From positions 1-58,945 of the IMG/VR virus record IMGVR_UViG_3300043446_001634: 58,945 bases of DNA; one strand, written 5' to 3'. The position numbers and the translations under genes were made by a program. Shown in pieces: positions 33,998 to 43,573 of this stretch. Source of the DNA: a virus. Position 1 is the stretch's first letter; each line of letters begins with the position of its first letter. The notes beneath the pieces were generated by a model that saw nothing but the letters and a program-made list of their open reading frames with translations, was not told the origin of the DNA and searched no databases.

Positions 33998-35509
33998 TTA
34001 GAGTGTTTCTACGGCATTGCTGCCGCCTGTCCATTGACTAATGTTAATAACTATGAATTCCGCTGGTTGCTGTAGAGCCACGCCGATTTCAACATGGACT
34101 TCCCCATCGTCAACAGTACTTACTGTGTTGTTTGTGGAGTCACAAGTAACGTAGTAAGCCTGATTTTGTGATCCCTTCAAACCGCCAGCAGCCCAAAACG
34201 TGCTAAGAACGTTTCCACAGGCAGAGCGAACTGCTGCCCACAGGCGTTCATCGTTAGGTTCAAAAACTGCAAACTGTGTTGCATCCTTTAGGGCTTGCTT
34301 CAAGTAGTTGAGTGATCGACGTACAGAGATATACCGATCTGGGCGTAGACGCTCTAGTGTGCGACCACCGAAAAGGACAATACCTGCACCCGGAACCTGC
34401 TTAAAGCAGTTGATACCCGCGTTGTACATATCCCCGATATCGCCTTCGGTAAGTTTAAGATCAATACCAAGAGCATTACGGATGTCTGCTGAATAACCAG
34501 CGGGTGTCTTAGCCACACTACGCTCTGCCTCAGTACGAGCATAAAGACCGGCAACTGCTCCACCGGGATATGTGCGTCGTATAGCCGCTGGTCCACTACG
34601 TGCTGGATCAACCATCGTAAGCATTGGAGCGCAGAAGATAGCGTAGTTACTACCGGGTGATGAACGGTGTGTAGAAACTTCAGCAATAAATGCTGACTTA
34701 TCTGTACTTAGTGGTGATGGATCAATGATTGCTATAGAAGTTCCACGATCTAGTGCTTTAGCCATTACAGCGTTTACTACTGTACCGGTGTACTTGCCTA
34801 CCGCATTGATCATCAGAACACCTTCAATAGTGTCCAGAAGGTCTAAAGCATCAGCGTAATCCTCATCGTCAGGGGCATCATTAGTACCACCAGCAAGCGT
34901 ATACGCAGTTAGTATGAAGTCTGTATCTGGACCAGCCAAGATGGACGCAATATTAGATATACGAATGTACCTTGAGTACGTATTGATAACACTACCTACG
35001 TACCTTGAATTAGATACTTCAGTTGACACCTCGGTCCAACGCTCAACTTCAAGGCCATCCAGTGTTACAACAACATTGAATGTTGGTATTACATCTACGG
35101 CAGGGGTTACTAGACCTTCAGTAATTGAAATTTGAATAGTGTTGCCCCAAGTGCCGGGATCTATTGCTTCTACATCAAACAGTGTTGCACTTGCACCAGT
35201 ACCACCATTTGTGTAGTACTTTACTGCGATTTCTGAAGTAGTTGCACCAGTACCAACTACACGAGTTACATATGCTGCTGGACCACCATTAGCAAAGTAA
35301 TGATAAACAGCATAACCCAAATCGTGTGATGTGGATACTGGTCCAAATAGAGAAGTGAATTCAGTCCATGTGCTGATAAGTGTTGGACTAACTGGACCTC
35401 GGTCAGAGGTTCCAAAAAATGCCGCAATAGATGAACTAAGGTTAATAGAGGCTACACGACTCTTGAATGTTGATTCAGATACGTATACGCCGGGTGTTGA
35501 GTAAGCCAT
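33998..35509 (-). CDS. Contractile tail sheath protein
   Basis: The 503-aa product opens MAYSTPGVYVSESTFKS, the common N-terminal strand of sheath proteins, and contains VAAFFGTSDRG-type (IAAFFGTSDRGP) and GPVSTSHDLGYAVYHYFANGG, with LRPDRYISVRRSLNYLKQAL and a C-terminal strand EFIVINISQW. This proves a contractile tail. The gene precedes the tube gene and overlaps the terminator-like gene by one base at 35509. Confidence 0.95.
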   Translation of the reverse strand: MAYSTPGVYVSESTFKSRVASINLSSSIAAFFGTSDRGPVSPTLISTWTEFTSLFGPVSTSHDLGYAVYHYFANGGPAAYVTRVVGTGATTSEIAVKYYTNGGTGASATLFDVEAIDPGTWGNTIQISITEGLVTPAVDVIPTFNVVVTLDGLEVERWTEVSTEVSNSRYVGSVINTYSRYIRISNIASILAGPDTDFILTAYTLAGGTNDAPDDEDYADALDLLDTIEGVLMINAVGKYTGTVVNAVMAKALDRGTSIAIIDPSPLSTDKSAFIAEVSTHRSSPGSNYAIFCAPMLTMVDPARSGPAAIRRTYPGGAVAGLYARTEAERSVAKTPAGYSADIRNALGIDLKLTEGDIGDMYNAGINCFKQVPGAGIVLFGGRTLERLRPDRYISVRRSLNYLKQALKDATQFAVFEPNDERLWAAVRSACGNVLSTFWAAGGLKGSQNQAYYVTCDSTNNTVSTVDDGEVHVEIGVALQQPAEFIVINISQWTGGSNAVETL

Positions 35510-36222
35510 TAAAAAGCCTCCGAAAAAGGTGGGTTGAATACGGGAGTTTCGCTTTCTACATTAGTAATATTAGCAACTACAGAGGTTGCTCGCTTGACTA
35601 GTGTCCAGTCTTCTCGTGGTATCTCTGCATTGATTTTCAATGTATATACTTTACGAAAGATTCGTTTACGGTAACCAGACTCATTGTCTAGTAGGTCAGC
35701 CTGCTGCCAACCAAGCATGTCCAGACGACGGGTGGTGCCATCGGCAGGTATAAGTAGTGCATTACTACGAAACGGTAATATATAACGTAATAATTTTGCA
35801 GTTAGTTGTCGGTCATGAAGGGCCGAACGTGTGTATGTAGATATTTGATATGTAAGATCTACAGGTATTGGGGCAATCATTCTCAAATAGTCTTGTTGGT
35901 TATCCTCTAACAAATCGTCCATACCATCTTGATCTATCTCAGATGGAAAATACCCAATACTTAAATTTCCAAAATTGCTAATGTTCTCTGCATCTGTGTG
36001 TTGATAGTAGTAATAGTGCTCTGAGTGTTGCCTATTTAGTGCTTGTACTAAACTGACCATCTCAATAGTTATAAATGGGTATTCTTTTTCAGTTTCACCT
36101 TCAGGGTATCTAAAGAACACCTTCACGGGCCTGCTTGCGTTTCGATCATCAGAAACGGTTATGCCAGACAGGCGAGTTTTTAATGCTTCATCTTCAGCAA
36201 GAAGGAAACCTGTGCGAGACAT
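35509..36222 (-). CDS. Putative tail terminator / neck protein
   Basis: The 237-aa protein has YPFITIEMVSLVQALNRQHS, VDLTYQISTYTRSALHDRQL and a closing VYTLKINAEIPRED, a pattern of beta sandwich proteins that cap the tail (gp15/gpU-like). Position between neck genes and sheath supports the role. Boundaries overlap neighbours by one base on each side. Confidence 0.62.
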   Translation of the reverse strand: MSRTGFLLAEDEALKTRLSGITVSDDRNASRPVKVFFRYPEGETEKEYPFITIEMVSLVQALNRQHSEHYYYYQHTDAENISNFGNLSIGYFPSEIDQDGMDDLLEDNQQDYLRMIAPIPVDLTYQISTYTRSALHDRQLTAKLLRYILPFRSNALLIPADGTTRRLDMLGWQQADLLDNESGYRKRIFRKVYTLKINAEIPREDWTLVKRATSVVANITNVESETPVFNPPFSEAF

Positions 36223-36569
36223 TATGCCAATTCCTTTATTACTTTATTTAGTTCAGTGTTGGCATATTGTGTAAAGTTACGAACTTTTGAATTCAAAGGA
36301 TTTTGTGGTGTCCCATACTCTAGATCAAGAGCCTTGGGATGGTTTACCTGTACAACAAAACCATCATCGGTGATATTTACCTGTGCGTAATCAACTAGAG
36401 TTTCCCAGTCTTTATCTTGTTTAAGAATGGTGCGAAACTCTTCTTGAAGAGACGCTGCCTTTTCCGCAAGTTTAGTAATGACCACACTTTTAAGGTTTAT
36501 ATAGTCATTTAACTCTATAGAAGGACCATCAGAAGGTGTCTGCATGGATGCAGCAGTTTCGACGCTCAT
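36222..36569 (-). CDS. HK97 gp10-like tail completion protein
   Basis: The 115-aa protein has an N-terminal helix (VVITKLAEKAASLQEEFRTIL) and LEYGTPQNPLNSKVRNFTQY, close to the E-Y/F-G-T block and C-terminal helix of HK97-gp10-type head-tail joining proteins. GGAGGGACGT precedes the ATG. It likely belongs to the neck. Confidence 0.65.
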   Translation of the reverse strand: MSVETAASMQTPSDGPSIELNDYINLKSVVITKLAEKAASLQEEFRTILKQDKDWETLVDYAQVNITDDGFVVQVNHPKALDLEYGTPQNPLNSKVRNFTQYANTELNKVIKELA

Positions 36570-36629
36570 ACGTCCCTCCGTGGTCTAGGCAATTAAGACA
36601 ATAGACGCTCATCTACTGTCTAATATAGT

Positions 36630-37160
36630 TTAGCCTAAAATTGGAAGGTTAGTTGGCCAAGGCAATTCTGTATCTAAATCATCGTAGGGGCCGGGGTCGT
36701 TTACCATTTCTTGATCAACGTACAACTGACTTCCTTGAACAAGGTGATAAACGTCACCACGTAAGTTTCCTCGTACTTTGTAATCAACCACTGTATATAC
36801 TCGCCCATCCCACTTAAAAATGTCATTAAGGTGGTTTTCATACTCCCAAGGATTGCTAATACCAGCATCTCGCATAGTCTTAGAAGTTATAAACATTTCT
36901 ATATTCTGGATGGGCAGGCGCGCGTCAGGTATTGCTCTCTTTTGGTCTTCTATTTCAGTTATCCGTAGTACCGGAAGTTTTACCCCTTGCTTATACTTTC
37001 TTCCATTGCTTCCTACAATACCCTCGTCATAAACGTCATCAAAGGTACTGTTGCCAACAGTTAGTGGTAAAAACTCGTACCAAACAATTACCATTCCCTG
37101 AGTTTTATGGAACCAATCAAACTGTTTATTTATTAAATCCAGTTCACGTCTGATATCCAT
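36630..37160 (-). CDS. Neck / head completion protein
   Basis: The 176-aa protein MDIRRELDLINKQFDWFHKT carries NVYDEGIV-like (DVYDEGIVGSNGRKYKQG), RITEIEDQKR and a KWDGRVYTVVDYKVRG segment, a frequent layout of head-closure proteins in myovirus neck modules. It follows the adaptor gene with a one-base overlap (37160). Specific family not certain. Confidence 0.6.
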   Translation of the reverse strand: MDIRRELDLINKQFDWFHKTQGMVIVWYEFLPLTVGNSTFDDVYDEGIVGSNGRKYKQGVKLPVLRITEIEDQKRAIPDARLPIQNIEMFITSKTMRDAGISNPWEYENHLNDIFKWDGRVYTVVDYKVRGNLRGDVYHLVQGSQLYVDQEMVNDPGPYDDLDTELPWPTNLPILG

Positions 37161-37966
37161 TAGTAATACACCGTCGTTGTTTGTCCAGAGGGTGGAGGAC
37201 CATCAACGTAAACATCAGTACGCATCGGTTCTTCTTTAATTTCTTGATTAATAATCCCTGAATCCATACGTGGCCATAGACGCTCAACAGGGCTATATTC
37301 ACCAATTTCACGAGCCTTATACAAAGGCACAAGATAACCAGTTGTTCTGGATATGCGCCGCAAAGAGAACACTTCCATACGGTCAATACCAATATTCAAA
37401 GCCGTAGCGTGCCTCTTATATTCTTCTTCCCATTGTGCTAGAAGGGCTTGAACCATCCTAAAACGCTGACTGGCAGGAATGTGTACTGATTCAGATGTTA
37501 TTACATCAATGTCACGACTGTACTCAGTCATCAATGCCCATAGGCTTTCACATATAGCAGAAATACCTATCGCATTAATTACTGCGTCAGACACCTCAGT
37601 TAAATCAAAACCTACCGGATCAAGGTGTTTTTCTACGGCCTTCTTTGCGTAAAAAGCAAGGTCGTCAGGAGTTACCCATTCATAGTAATAACCCTCCACC
37701 ATAATCTTGGAAGAAGATGTTGGAGGGTTATTTAGTCTCATGATTCCGTTTCTGGAATCAAGGGTGTATCCAGTAGCGGCTATAGCCGTAACACTGGCTG
37801 ATGGCGTATTGGGAATGTATGACGCAACCCACAAAGAGTCAGCATCGACGTTAGTGTGCCCAAGTTGATACGTGCGCCCTAGGGCATCAAAAGAAACCTG
37901 AAAGAACTTTGGAAAGTCTCGCAGGTAGTTCCGTGCAATATTTACGACATCAACAAAAGTAGCCAT
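37160..37966 (-). CDS. Head-tail adaptor-like protein
   Basis: The 268-aa protein MATFVDVVNIARNYLRDFPK has a beta N-terminal part (YTLDSRNGIMRLNNPP, VEGYYYEWVTPDDLAFYAKK) and a helical middle with FRMVQALLAQWEEEYKRHA. Such mixed proteins directly downstream of capsid genes usually act as connector adaptors (gp6/gp13-like). Functional call is from order and general pattern. Confidence 0.6.
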   Translation of the reverse strand: MATFVDVVNIARNYLRDFPKFFQVSFDALGRTYQLGHTNVDADSLWVASYIPNTPSASVTAIAATGYTLDSRNGIMRLNNPPTSSSKIMVEGYYYEWVTPDDLAFYAKKAVEKHLDPVGFDLTEVSDAVINAIGISAICESLWALMTEYSRDIDVITSESVHIPASQRFRMVQALLAQWEEEYKRHATALNIGIDRMEVFSLRRISRTTGYLVPLYKAREIGEYSPVERLWPRMDSGIINQEIKEEPMRTDVYVDGPPPSGQTTTVYY

Positions 37967-37988
37967 GTAACTAGTTTACTACAGTATC

Positions 37989-38135
37989 CTACTCCCGATC
38001 TGGGAGTGTATCCTGAGATGTTTTGTTGATTGCTGGTTGCTGTTCTCTGTACCTCTGAGACATAGTTGAGGTGTTTACTTTTATTTCTTGCAGCGACCCA
38101 GATGGGTTTGCAATCTTTTCGTAAACCTCAGCCAT
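37989..38135 (-). CDS. Small hypothetical protein (48 aa)
   Basis: ATG at 38133-38135 has AAGGAT 5 bases upstream, and the ORF ends with TAG at 37989-37991. The product starts MAEVYEKIANPSGSLQEIKV and ends SQDTLPDRE. It fits a gap between the 76-aa gene and the adaptor gene without overlap, with good start signals. Function unknown. Confidence 0.62.
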   Translation of the reverse strand: MAEVYEKIANPSGSLQEIKVNTSTMSQRYREQQPAINKTSQDTLPDRE

Positions 38136-38144
38136 ATGCAATCC

Positions 38145-38375
38145 TTACAGTGTGTCGTAAATACAAGCCCGTGACTTTAGGTATTGGAAAAGTTCACGTG
38201 GAATACGGTAACGCTTACCATCTTCAAAGTTGTACTTTGAAGGACCCCAGTTCATTGACCAAGTGCCTTTCACTCGGGCACTCACCAAGTCGTCGTTTAC
38301 TACAACTTCATCAAATACCTCAATTTGATCATCAGTTGCTTCTTCAACGTCGGAAATAATGCGACGATTTGCCAT
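38145..38375 (-). CDS. Small capsid-region protein (76 aa)
   Basis: The 76-aa protein has acidic N-terminus and WSMNWGPSKYNFEDGKRYRI then PRELFQYLKSRACIYDTL. The GKRYRIPRELFQYLKSR-type block is frequent in small proteins next to phage capsid genes. AAGGAGT lies before the ATG. A head decoration or neck-related role is possible but unproven. Confidence 0.65.
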   Translation of the reverse strand: MANRRIISDVEEATDDQIEVFDEVVVNDDLVSARVKGTWSMNWGPSKYNFEDGKRYRIPRELFQYLKSRACIYDTL

Positions 38376-38409
38376 GTTGATTAACTCCTTATTGTGTTTG
38401 TTTTTGTAT

Positions 38410-38445
38410 CTAGAATGGCAGGGGATTGCTCCCCTGCCATTCTAG
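38410..38445. other. Strong perfect hairpin after the capsid gene
   Basis: CTAGAATGGCAGGGG (38410-38424) and CCCCTGCCATTCTAG (38431-38445) form a 15-bp perfect stem with a 6-base loop. On the minus strand it lies 30 bases after the capsid stop and is followed by ATACAAAAAC, not a T-run, so it is probably not a simple intrinsic terminator. It may stabilise or process capsid mRNA or reduce downstream transcription. Confidence 0.8.
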
Positions 38446-38475
38446 CCTACCTGCACGTAGTTTTTATACGTGTAA

Positions 38476-39558
38476 TTACTGGATTGCCCCACCAAGGGTG
38501 TTGATGAGTACACGTGATTCGTGGGTGATTACACCGAAGCCCCAGATTGCGTACCATGCAAGACCGTGCTCACGACCGAAGTCGATCACGCCGCCGTCAC
38601 GGAGTTCAACAGGGAGAGCGATGGCGTGGCCGAAGGCGTTGTCACCGATCATTACTGAGGTGTAGGAACCAGTGTTGGTTGCTTGGTTACCAGCAGTACC
38701 AGAGTCGATGTCTGCTGGGAGGCCAAGGCCCTTAGCAACCTGTGTCGTTTCAATGAACACTACGTCATAGATACGACCGATTTCACCAAGCATGAAGTTA
38801 CCGGGGGCGGCGTACTTGGTTACTTCGATGAACTCAGGCCAGTCACGGAGTGAACGTGACTGTGATGGGTGTACGAAGCACACGTAGGTATCGCCAAGCC
38901 GTGGGATGTTCTTACCAGCGAGAACCTCAACAGCATCCTTGATGGTTGCTGGGCTGAGGTAACCGGGGGATGCGGCAGTGCCGATGGTGCCGGGGTTGTA
39001 GGGGCTGATACGGTCACGTGCGCTGTCACCAACAGTGCGACCGAATACTACGTCGGGTGCAACCGCTGAACCGCCGCCAAAAGGAACACCGTTGGCATAC
39101 AGGGTGTTACGGGCCTGAATGTCCATGCTCTGGGCCATATGACGACCGAGAAGGCGTGAGGCTGATGCCATAACGTCATCGAATGATGCGTTGAGAAGCA
39201 GTTCAGTAACTGCTACGGCCTGACCGTGTTCCTTAACGGTGATCTGAATCTGGCTAGCAGAAAGGGCTACTGGCTCAAGACGAACACCTTCGGTAAGTTC
39301 TGCGGCAACAGTCTCAGAAACTGAGAGGTTGTTATACCGCATGAAGTTGATGGTAAGACCGGGCATAACGCCGAGTTCGGTCTTCTTAACTGCAAACTGC
39401 TCAAACCGAAGAACAGGCATGGCTTGGAAAAGGATTTCCTTTGACCAAATTTCCTGAATTGCGGGTGAGAGGGTTGAATCACTGGAATAACCAGTGGTGG
39501 TAACGCTTGAAAGACCTGCGCCTGTAATTGCGCCGCCTGCTGGGCTGGGATAAGCCAT
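38476..39558 (-). CDS. Major capsid protein (N4-gp56-like)
   Basis: The 360-aa protein matches the N4-gp56 major capsid family: LSPAIQEIWSKEILFQAMPVL, TINFMRYNNLS, LSASQIQITVKEHGQAVAVTE, and FVHPSQSRSLRDWPEFIE. It should form the HK97-fold shell. A scaffold gene precedes it and a strong hairpin follows its stop. The coding sequence uses more GC-rich, uniform codons than fibre genes, as expected for a highly expressed gene. Confidence 0.92.
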   Translation of the reverse strand: MAYPSPAGGAITGAGLSSVTTTGYSSDSTLSPAIQEIWSKEILFQAMPVLRFEQFAVKKTELGVMPGLTINFMRYNNLSVSETVAAELTEGVRLEPVALSASQIQITVKEHGQAVAVTELLLNASFDDVMASASRLLGRHMAQSMDIQARNTLYANGVPFGGGSAVAPDVVFGRTVGDSARDRISPYNPGTIGTAASPGYLSPATIKDAVEVLAGKNIPRLGDTYVCFVHPSQSRSLRDWPEFIEVTKYAAPGNFMLGEIGRIYDVVFIETTQVAKGLGLPADIDSGTAGNQATNTGSYTSVMIGDNAFGHAIALPVELRDGGVIDFGREHGLAWYAIWGFGVITHESRVLINTLGGAIQ

Positions 39559-39598
39559 TATTTTCCTCCGATGGAAGTATAGGGTTGGTTATATTATA

Positions 39599-40381
39599 TT
39601 AAAAGCGGCCTCGGACTGGCCGAGCCTGTAGGAGCCGCTCACGCATCTTTGCATACTGATCCATCGGCATATTGCGGATATCCTCCGCGGTCATCGTTTG
39701 GTATTCCTGATTGTTTTCCAGTGGCCCAGTTGGGGGTGCCGTTACCGGCGCTCCCTTCAGACGAGGCATAGATGACTGACTCGCCTGTTGGATTGACTCT
39801 ATAATAGCACTACTCCGAGCACGAAGTACAGCAATAGAGTTTTCGATGTCGTCTTCTGAGTTTCCAGCCACCAAATCAAGAAGTTCAGGAATGATGGTTT
39901 CCTGCTCTTCTACGATTCTACGCTGACGGTACGTCTCAAGTGCCTGTAGCGCACGCTCCTTCTCAAGGAGAGCCGCTTGTGCTTGACGGTCCTGCTCCAT
40001 AACTTGGAACTTCTCAGCCCACTCACGCTCAACTTGGTTGATACGCGAGTTGAACTCGTCTTCCTTACGTGTAAGGAGTTCCTTAGCGGACAGTTCCTCT
40101 AGTTCTCGCTGCTTAATGAGTTCAGCCTCTGCACGCGCCCGTTCCTCAGCCTGCTTGATGGCTTCCTCACGCTCCTTTGATAGGAGAGCGAGTTGGTCTT
40201 CCATAGACTTGAGGCGGTTCTGAGACTCTTCAAGGCGAGAGTACATCTTGTCCTTTTCCTGCTGACGGATCTTATGGACCTCATCCTCAGTGAAGTACTT
40301 CCCGGTAGTCTTTGGGATTTCTTGTTCTTGATGTTCGTCAGGAACGCCGGGAATGATTATTGATTCTGTGTTTTTCGTCAT
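39599..40381 (-). CDS. Capsid scaffolding protein
   Basis: The 260-aa protein is almost wholly coiled coil between residues 30 and 165 (HKIRQQEKDKMYSRLEESQN, AEERARAEAELIKQRELEEL), very rich in Glu, Arg, Gln, and has a flexible Pro/Gly tail with QYAKMRERLLQARPV near the end. Placement between portal and major capsid genes makes it the scaffold. No protease motif is seen, so its removal mechanism is unclear. Confidence 0.82.
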   Translation of the reverse strand: MTKNTESIIIPGVPDEHQEQEIPKTTGKYFTEDEVHKIRQQEKDKMYSRLEESQNRLKSMEDQLALLSKEREEAIKQAEERARAEAELIKQRELEELSAKELLTRKEDEFNSRINQVEREWAEKFQVMEQDRQAQAALLEKERALQALETYRQRRIVEEQETIIPELLDLVAGNSEDDIENSIAVLRARSSAIIESIQQASQSSMPRLKGAPVTAPPTGPLENNQEYQTMTAEDIRNMPMDQYAKMRERLLQARPVRGRF

Positions 40382-40430
40382 TTCTTAAACCTCCGTTAGT
40401 TTTTCACATATATGACGTTGTTTGAGTTAC

Positions 40431-42104
40431 TTATTCTTTTTCGTCGGGCGTACGACGCTGCGCTAGGCGTGCTCCGTATGCTCGTTGTACTAATTTGTTC
40501 ATCGTGTCTTGGTCGGGAGCGGGCATGCCCAATCCCGGCAGAGGACCGGCTTCGCCGCCCTCCTGTCCAGTTATTACATTACCACTTTCTGGACCTTGCT
40601 GCGGCATTATACCAGTCGCAAACATCACTGCTTGTTGGATATGTGCTCTTACCATATCCAACGATCCTTGATCAAAAGCGTCATCACGAAGTTCTTCAAA
40701 GATCTCGGCCAACTTCTCTTCTGGGAATTCTTCACCAAGAATACGAAGCGCGCCCTTCTTGGACTCAAGACCCATAGATAGTTTGACTTGGGCTTCATTG
40801 AGTTTGATGAGTACGTCAACAGGAAGTGGTTCAGGCCAGTGAATTGAGGTTACGTAGGTAACCGGATCTAGTGGATCCAGTTCTGTAGCAACCCCCGGTT
40901 CAGGAAACTGAGACTCAGAAGGGTTAAACACTGTTAGTTCTGGAACAAAAACTGCCGCAGTACGGATGATCAAAGCGTTTATCTTCTCTAGACCCTTAGA
41001 GAAGTGTATCTTTTTCATATGATACCGGTTCATCATGGGCTGGTACTGGATGGCCAAAGCAACACCACTCGTATTTGATATTGGTTGCATCTGCCCAAGA
41101 GCAGTCTCTGGAACACCGGTTATTTCATGCATAACCCTCTTGAGAAACTGGATGTATTCAAGGGCACCGGCCATCTCCCCACGAGATTCAAGGTTGAAAA
41201 CATTTGCTTCCTTTGGAAGGCCAGCCCATACCTTTTTAGGTCCTCGCTCTAACTGAGATGCCTTAGCACCAGTAATAATAGTTACTGGAGCAGCGTGGTA
41301 GTTGATGATGTCAGAAACCTCTGTCATCTTCTCGTTAAGTTCCCTGTTGAGAGGAATGATATCCCAAATGTCAGATTGTCCCCACGGGGAAGAAGAGATA
41401 GTCACATTTGGGATATGAACAACGGGTATTTGACCAATTGGGTTTTGATACTGGTCAATCAATTCGTCATTTATATATTGTTCAATAGAATCGTCTGTGA
41501 GGATTTCAGTAAATGTATAAACTTGGCGAGTGCCTTCTGGCGACGTACCCCAAAAGCGGTACTTTAACTTAAATCGAAGAATGCGATCACGGTCGTGTGG
41601 GTGATACTCAGGGAAACAGTGCGCTGGGTTTAGAGGAATAATCCTTATTCTCCCCTGATGCATAACACCTAAAGAATCTTGATATGGTTCTTCAAAAGCG
41701 ACTTTTACAAAACAGTCACCTGTAACACCTGCTAATTGACCCATTTCCCATAAGACGTGGGTTTTATTATTGTGGTCTTCCCAAACCTTGTGTAGAAGTT
41801 GGGGAACTATTGATTGAGTTTGCTCTGGAGTTCTGAACTGCACGCTTTTACCAAAGCAAAAGTTGGTTATATAGTCAGCCATTGTGCGAACGTAATTAAG
41901 GGTGATGTTTTGTTCACCCATTTCACGACGATATGACCAATGGTGTCCCAAGTACCAAGCCCAACAAGAGGCGTACCGGTTTAGACGAGGACCATGAACC
42001 TCAAACTCTTCATCTGCAAGTTCTACAAGACCAAGAGGGCTTACTGCAACAGTAAGGTCAGAAGAGGAGGCACGATAAGAAGGTGACCAAAAGTCAATAG
42101 GCAT
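40431..42104 (-). CDS. Portal protein
   Basis: The 557-aa protein has typical portal segments: WAWYLGHHWSYRREMGEQNI, NYVRTMADYITNFCFGKSVQF, GDCFVKVAFEEP, IIPLNRELNEKMTEVSDIINY and LKRVMHEITGVPETALGQMQPISNTSGVALAI (partly cited: HEITGVPETALGQ). The dodecameric portal forms the DNA channel and docks terminase. The order terminase-portal-scaffold-capsid is conserved. Confidence 0.9.
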   Translation of the reverse strand: MPIDFWSPSYRASSSDLTVAVSPLGLVELADEEFEVHGPRLNRYASCWAWYLGHHWSYRREMGEQNITLNYVRTMADYITNFCFGKSVQFRTPEQTQSIVPQLLHKVWEDHNNKTHVLWEMGQLAGVTGDCFVKVAFEEPYQDSLGVMHQGRIRIIPLNPAHCFPEYHPHDRDRILRFKLKYRFWGTSPEGTRQVYTFTEILTDDSIEQYINDELIDQYQNPIGQIPVVHIPNVTISSSPWGQSDIWDIIPLNRELNEKMTEVSDIINYHAAPVTIITGAKASQLERGPKKVWAGLPKEANVFNLESRGEMAGALEYIQFLKRVMHEITGVPETALGQMQPISNTSGVALAIQYQPMMNRYHMKKIHFSKGLEKINALIIRTAAVFVPELTVFNPSESQFPEPGVATELDPLDPVTYVTSIHWPEPLPVDVLIKLNEAQVKLSMGLESKKGALRILGEEFPEEKLAEIFEELRDDAFDQGSLDMVRAHIQQAVMFATGIMPQQGPESGNVITGQEGGEAGPLPGLGMPAPDQDTMNKLVQRAYGARLAQRRTPDEKE

Positions 42105-42106
42105 AC

Positions 42107-42403
42107 CTACTTATCTCCCCTCTTTGATGCGCGCCTTGTTATTTTATCATGTTTTTCAAGTACTTCTATTGATATTACCATTTCATCAGGTATATGTCCT
42201 ATGTTGTATAACAACACATCGCCATCTTCATCAATATAATAAGTATCTGCTGTGGTTACATAGCCATCTAGCATGTCTGGAATAAGCCAACCAACTGTCA
42301 ATGGTATTACTGGTTTTGTTTCGTAGTCGTCAACAGAACACCACTCCTGTGGTCCTGCAAACGCATCTTTCCATGTAATTTTTACAAGTTGGTATTTGTT
42401 CAT
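42107..42403 (-). CDS. Hypothetical protein (98 aa)
   Basis: The product MNKYQLVKITWKDAFAGPQE continues with CSVDDYE, VGWLIPDMLDGYVTTADTYY and a DEMVISIEVLEKHDK end. Small proteins with VGWLI-x6-GY and a TWxDA start are common in phages, with unknown function. It sits three bases upstream of the portal gene start. Confidence 0.62.
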   Translation of the reverse strand: MNKYQLVKITWKDAFAGPQEWCSVDDYETKPVIPLTVGWLIPDMLDGYVTTADTYYIDEDGDVLLYNIGHIPDEMVISIEVLEKHDKITRRASKRGDK

Positions 42404-42418
42404 AGTAAACCTATTTTA

Positions 42419-43573
42419 TCATCGGGCTAGGTATTCGTTACCACGCCAAATGGCCCTACCATTACGAATTTCAACAATTTCCTTAGCCCAAGATCCGTCT
42501 TGCATGATGGTAACAACGCCCACACCCTGCTGCCAGTTTTCATACCGCTTAATCGGGTACCCCTTGATATTTAAGGCCCCTTTTGTAGATGGTATTGCAC
42601 CGTCTCTACGGGACAAACACCCCGGCGACCACGCGTTTACTGTGATGGGGCATCCATCAACTTCGTATGTTTCATAGTGGTCTTGTATACGATGTATATG
42701 CCCTTGTACTACTGATTGTCTCTCGTTCTTGGCAACGGCTGAAACTGTTAACCGCTCTCCATGTTTGGCAATCAAAGGTGTTTGACCTTCACCTCCAGCG
42801 GCGATTTTAACGCTGGCCGCTGGGTAACCATCATGGTAGATGACCCCTAGTTCATCTAGTCTCAACAGTCCTTGTAGGGATAGGACAGGCCATTCCTCTG
42901 GTGCATTGGCACGACGTAGACGAAGTGCTGCCATAGCATTTTTGGTGATGGCAATAGGAAGGCGATTGTCGTGGTTTCCCTCTAGCATGTGTACTTCACA
43001 CCCTTGTGGAGCCTCGCTAATTTGATCGGCTAAGTACCTGTGGGTGCGATCAATTGTGGGCTGGGTAGTTAGAACATACTCAGGAGAAACAAGAAACTTA
43101 GAACTCCACTCAGGGAAATCGCAAGTGTCACCCAAGTTAATGATCTTGTTGGGTTTAGCGTCCCTTACGATCTGTAACATGATGTTGATTGCTTGCTCGT
43201 CATGGAATGGGTCTAGTGTTCCGTCTTCATACCTGCGAAACCCAATTTGTGGATCGGGTGCAATAATCACGACTTCAGATGCCCTGTTCGTTACCGGCTT
43301 TGCTGATGTCTTGACGATGCAAGGCTTTGCTGGTTGAACAACGGGCCAAGAAGGACCCTCTTGCCAAGTAGGGGAGAATTGAATGGCCGTGAGGTCATGA
43401 ACCTCAGCCTCTCCTTCTTCATTCTTGGTTAGAGACTGGTATAGAGAAACTTGTTTGATTGCACCGATGTCATCTACATCAATGTTGTTTCTCTCAAGTA
43501 ATTCGGCCAGTTTTCCCAACTTCTGCTTTTTATTAACAGGAGCAGTACTTAGGTCGTTTACTAGATCACTCAA
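42419..43573 (-). CDS. Calcineurin-like metallophosphoesterase
   Basis: The 384-aa protein has all core metal-binding motifs: APDPQIG (DxQ variant), NLGDTCD (GDxxD), EGNHDNR (GNHD), KHGERL (H) and GHIHRIQ (GHxH). The first 95 residues are an N-terminal domain with LGKLAELLERNNIDVDDIGA. Such enzymes cleave phosphodiester or phosphomonoester bonds of nucleotides or DNA. Being located among packaging genes it might process DNA ends or clear nucleotide signals; substrate unknown. ATGA overlap with the HTH gene. Confidence 0.85.
   Translation of the reverse strand: MSDLVNDLSTAPVNKKQKLGKLAELLERNNIDVDDIGAIKQVSLYQSLTKNEEGEAEVHDLTAIQFSPTWQEGPSWPVVQPAKPCIVKTSAKPVTNRASEVVIIAPDPQIGFRRYEDGTLDPFHDEQAINIMLQIVRDAKPNKIINLGDTCDFPEWSSKFLVSPEYVLTTQPTIDRTHRYLADQISEAPQGCEVHMLEGNHDNRLPIAITKNAMAALRLRRANAPEEWPVLSLQGLLRLDELGVIYHDGYPAASVKIAAGGEGQTPLIAKHGERLTVSAVAKNERQSVVQGHIHRIQDHYETYEVDGCPITVNAWSPGCLSRRDGAIPSTKGALNIKGYPIKRYENWQQGVGVVTIMQDGSWAKEIVEIRNGRAIWRGNEYLAR

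Noticed and set aside
36489-36606. Short Cys-containing ORF starting MSVYCLNCLDHGG
   Set aside because: 27 codons, overlaps the gp10-like gene in another frame and has no ribosome site.
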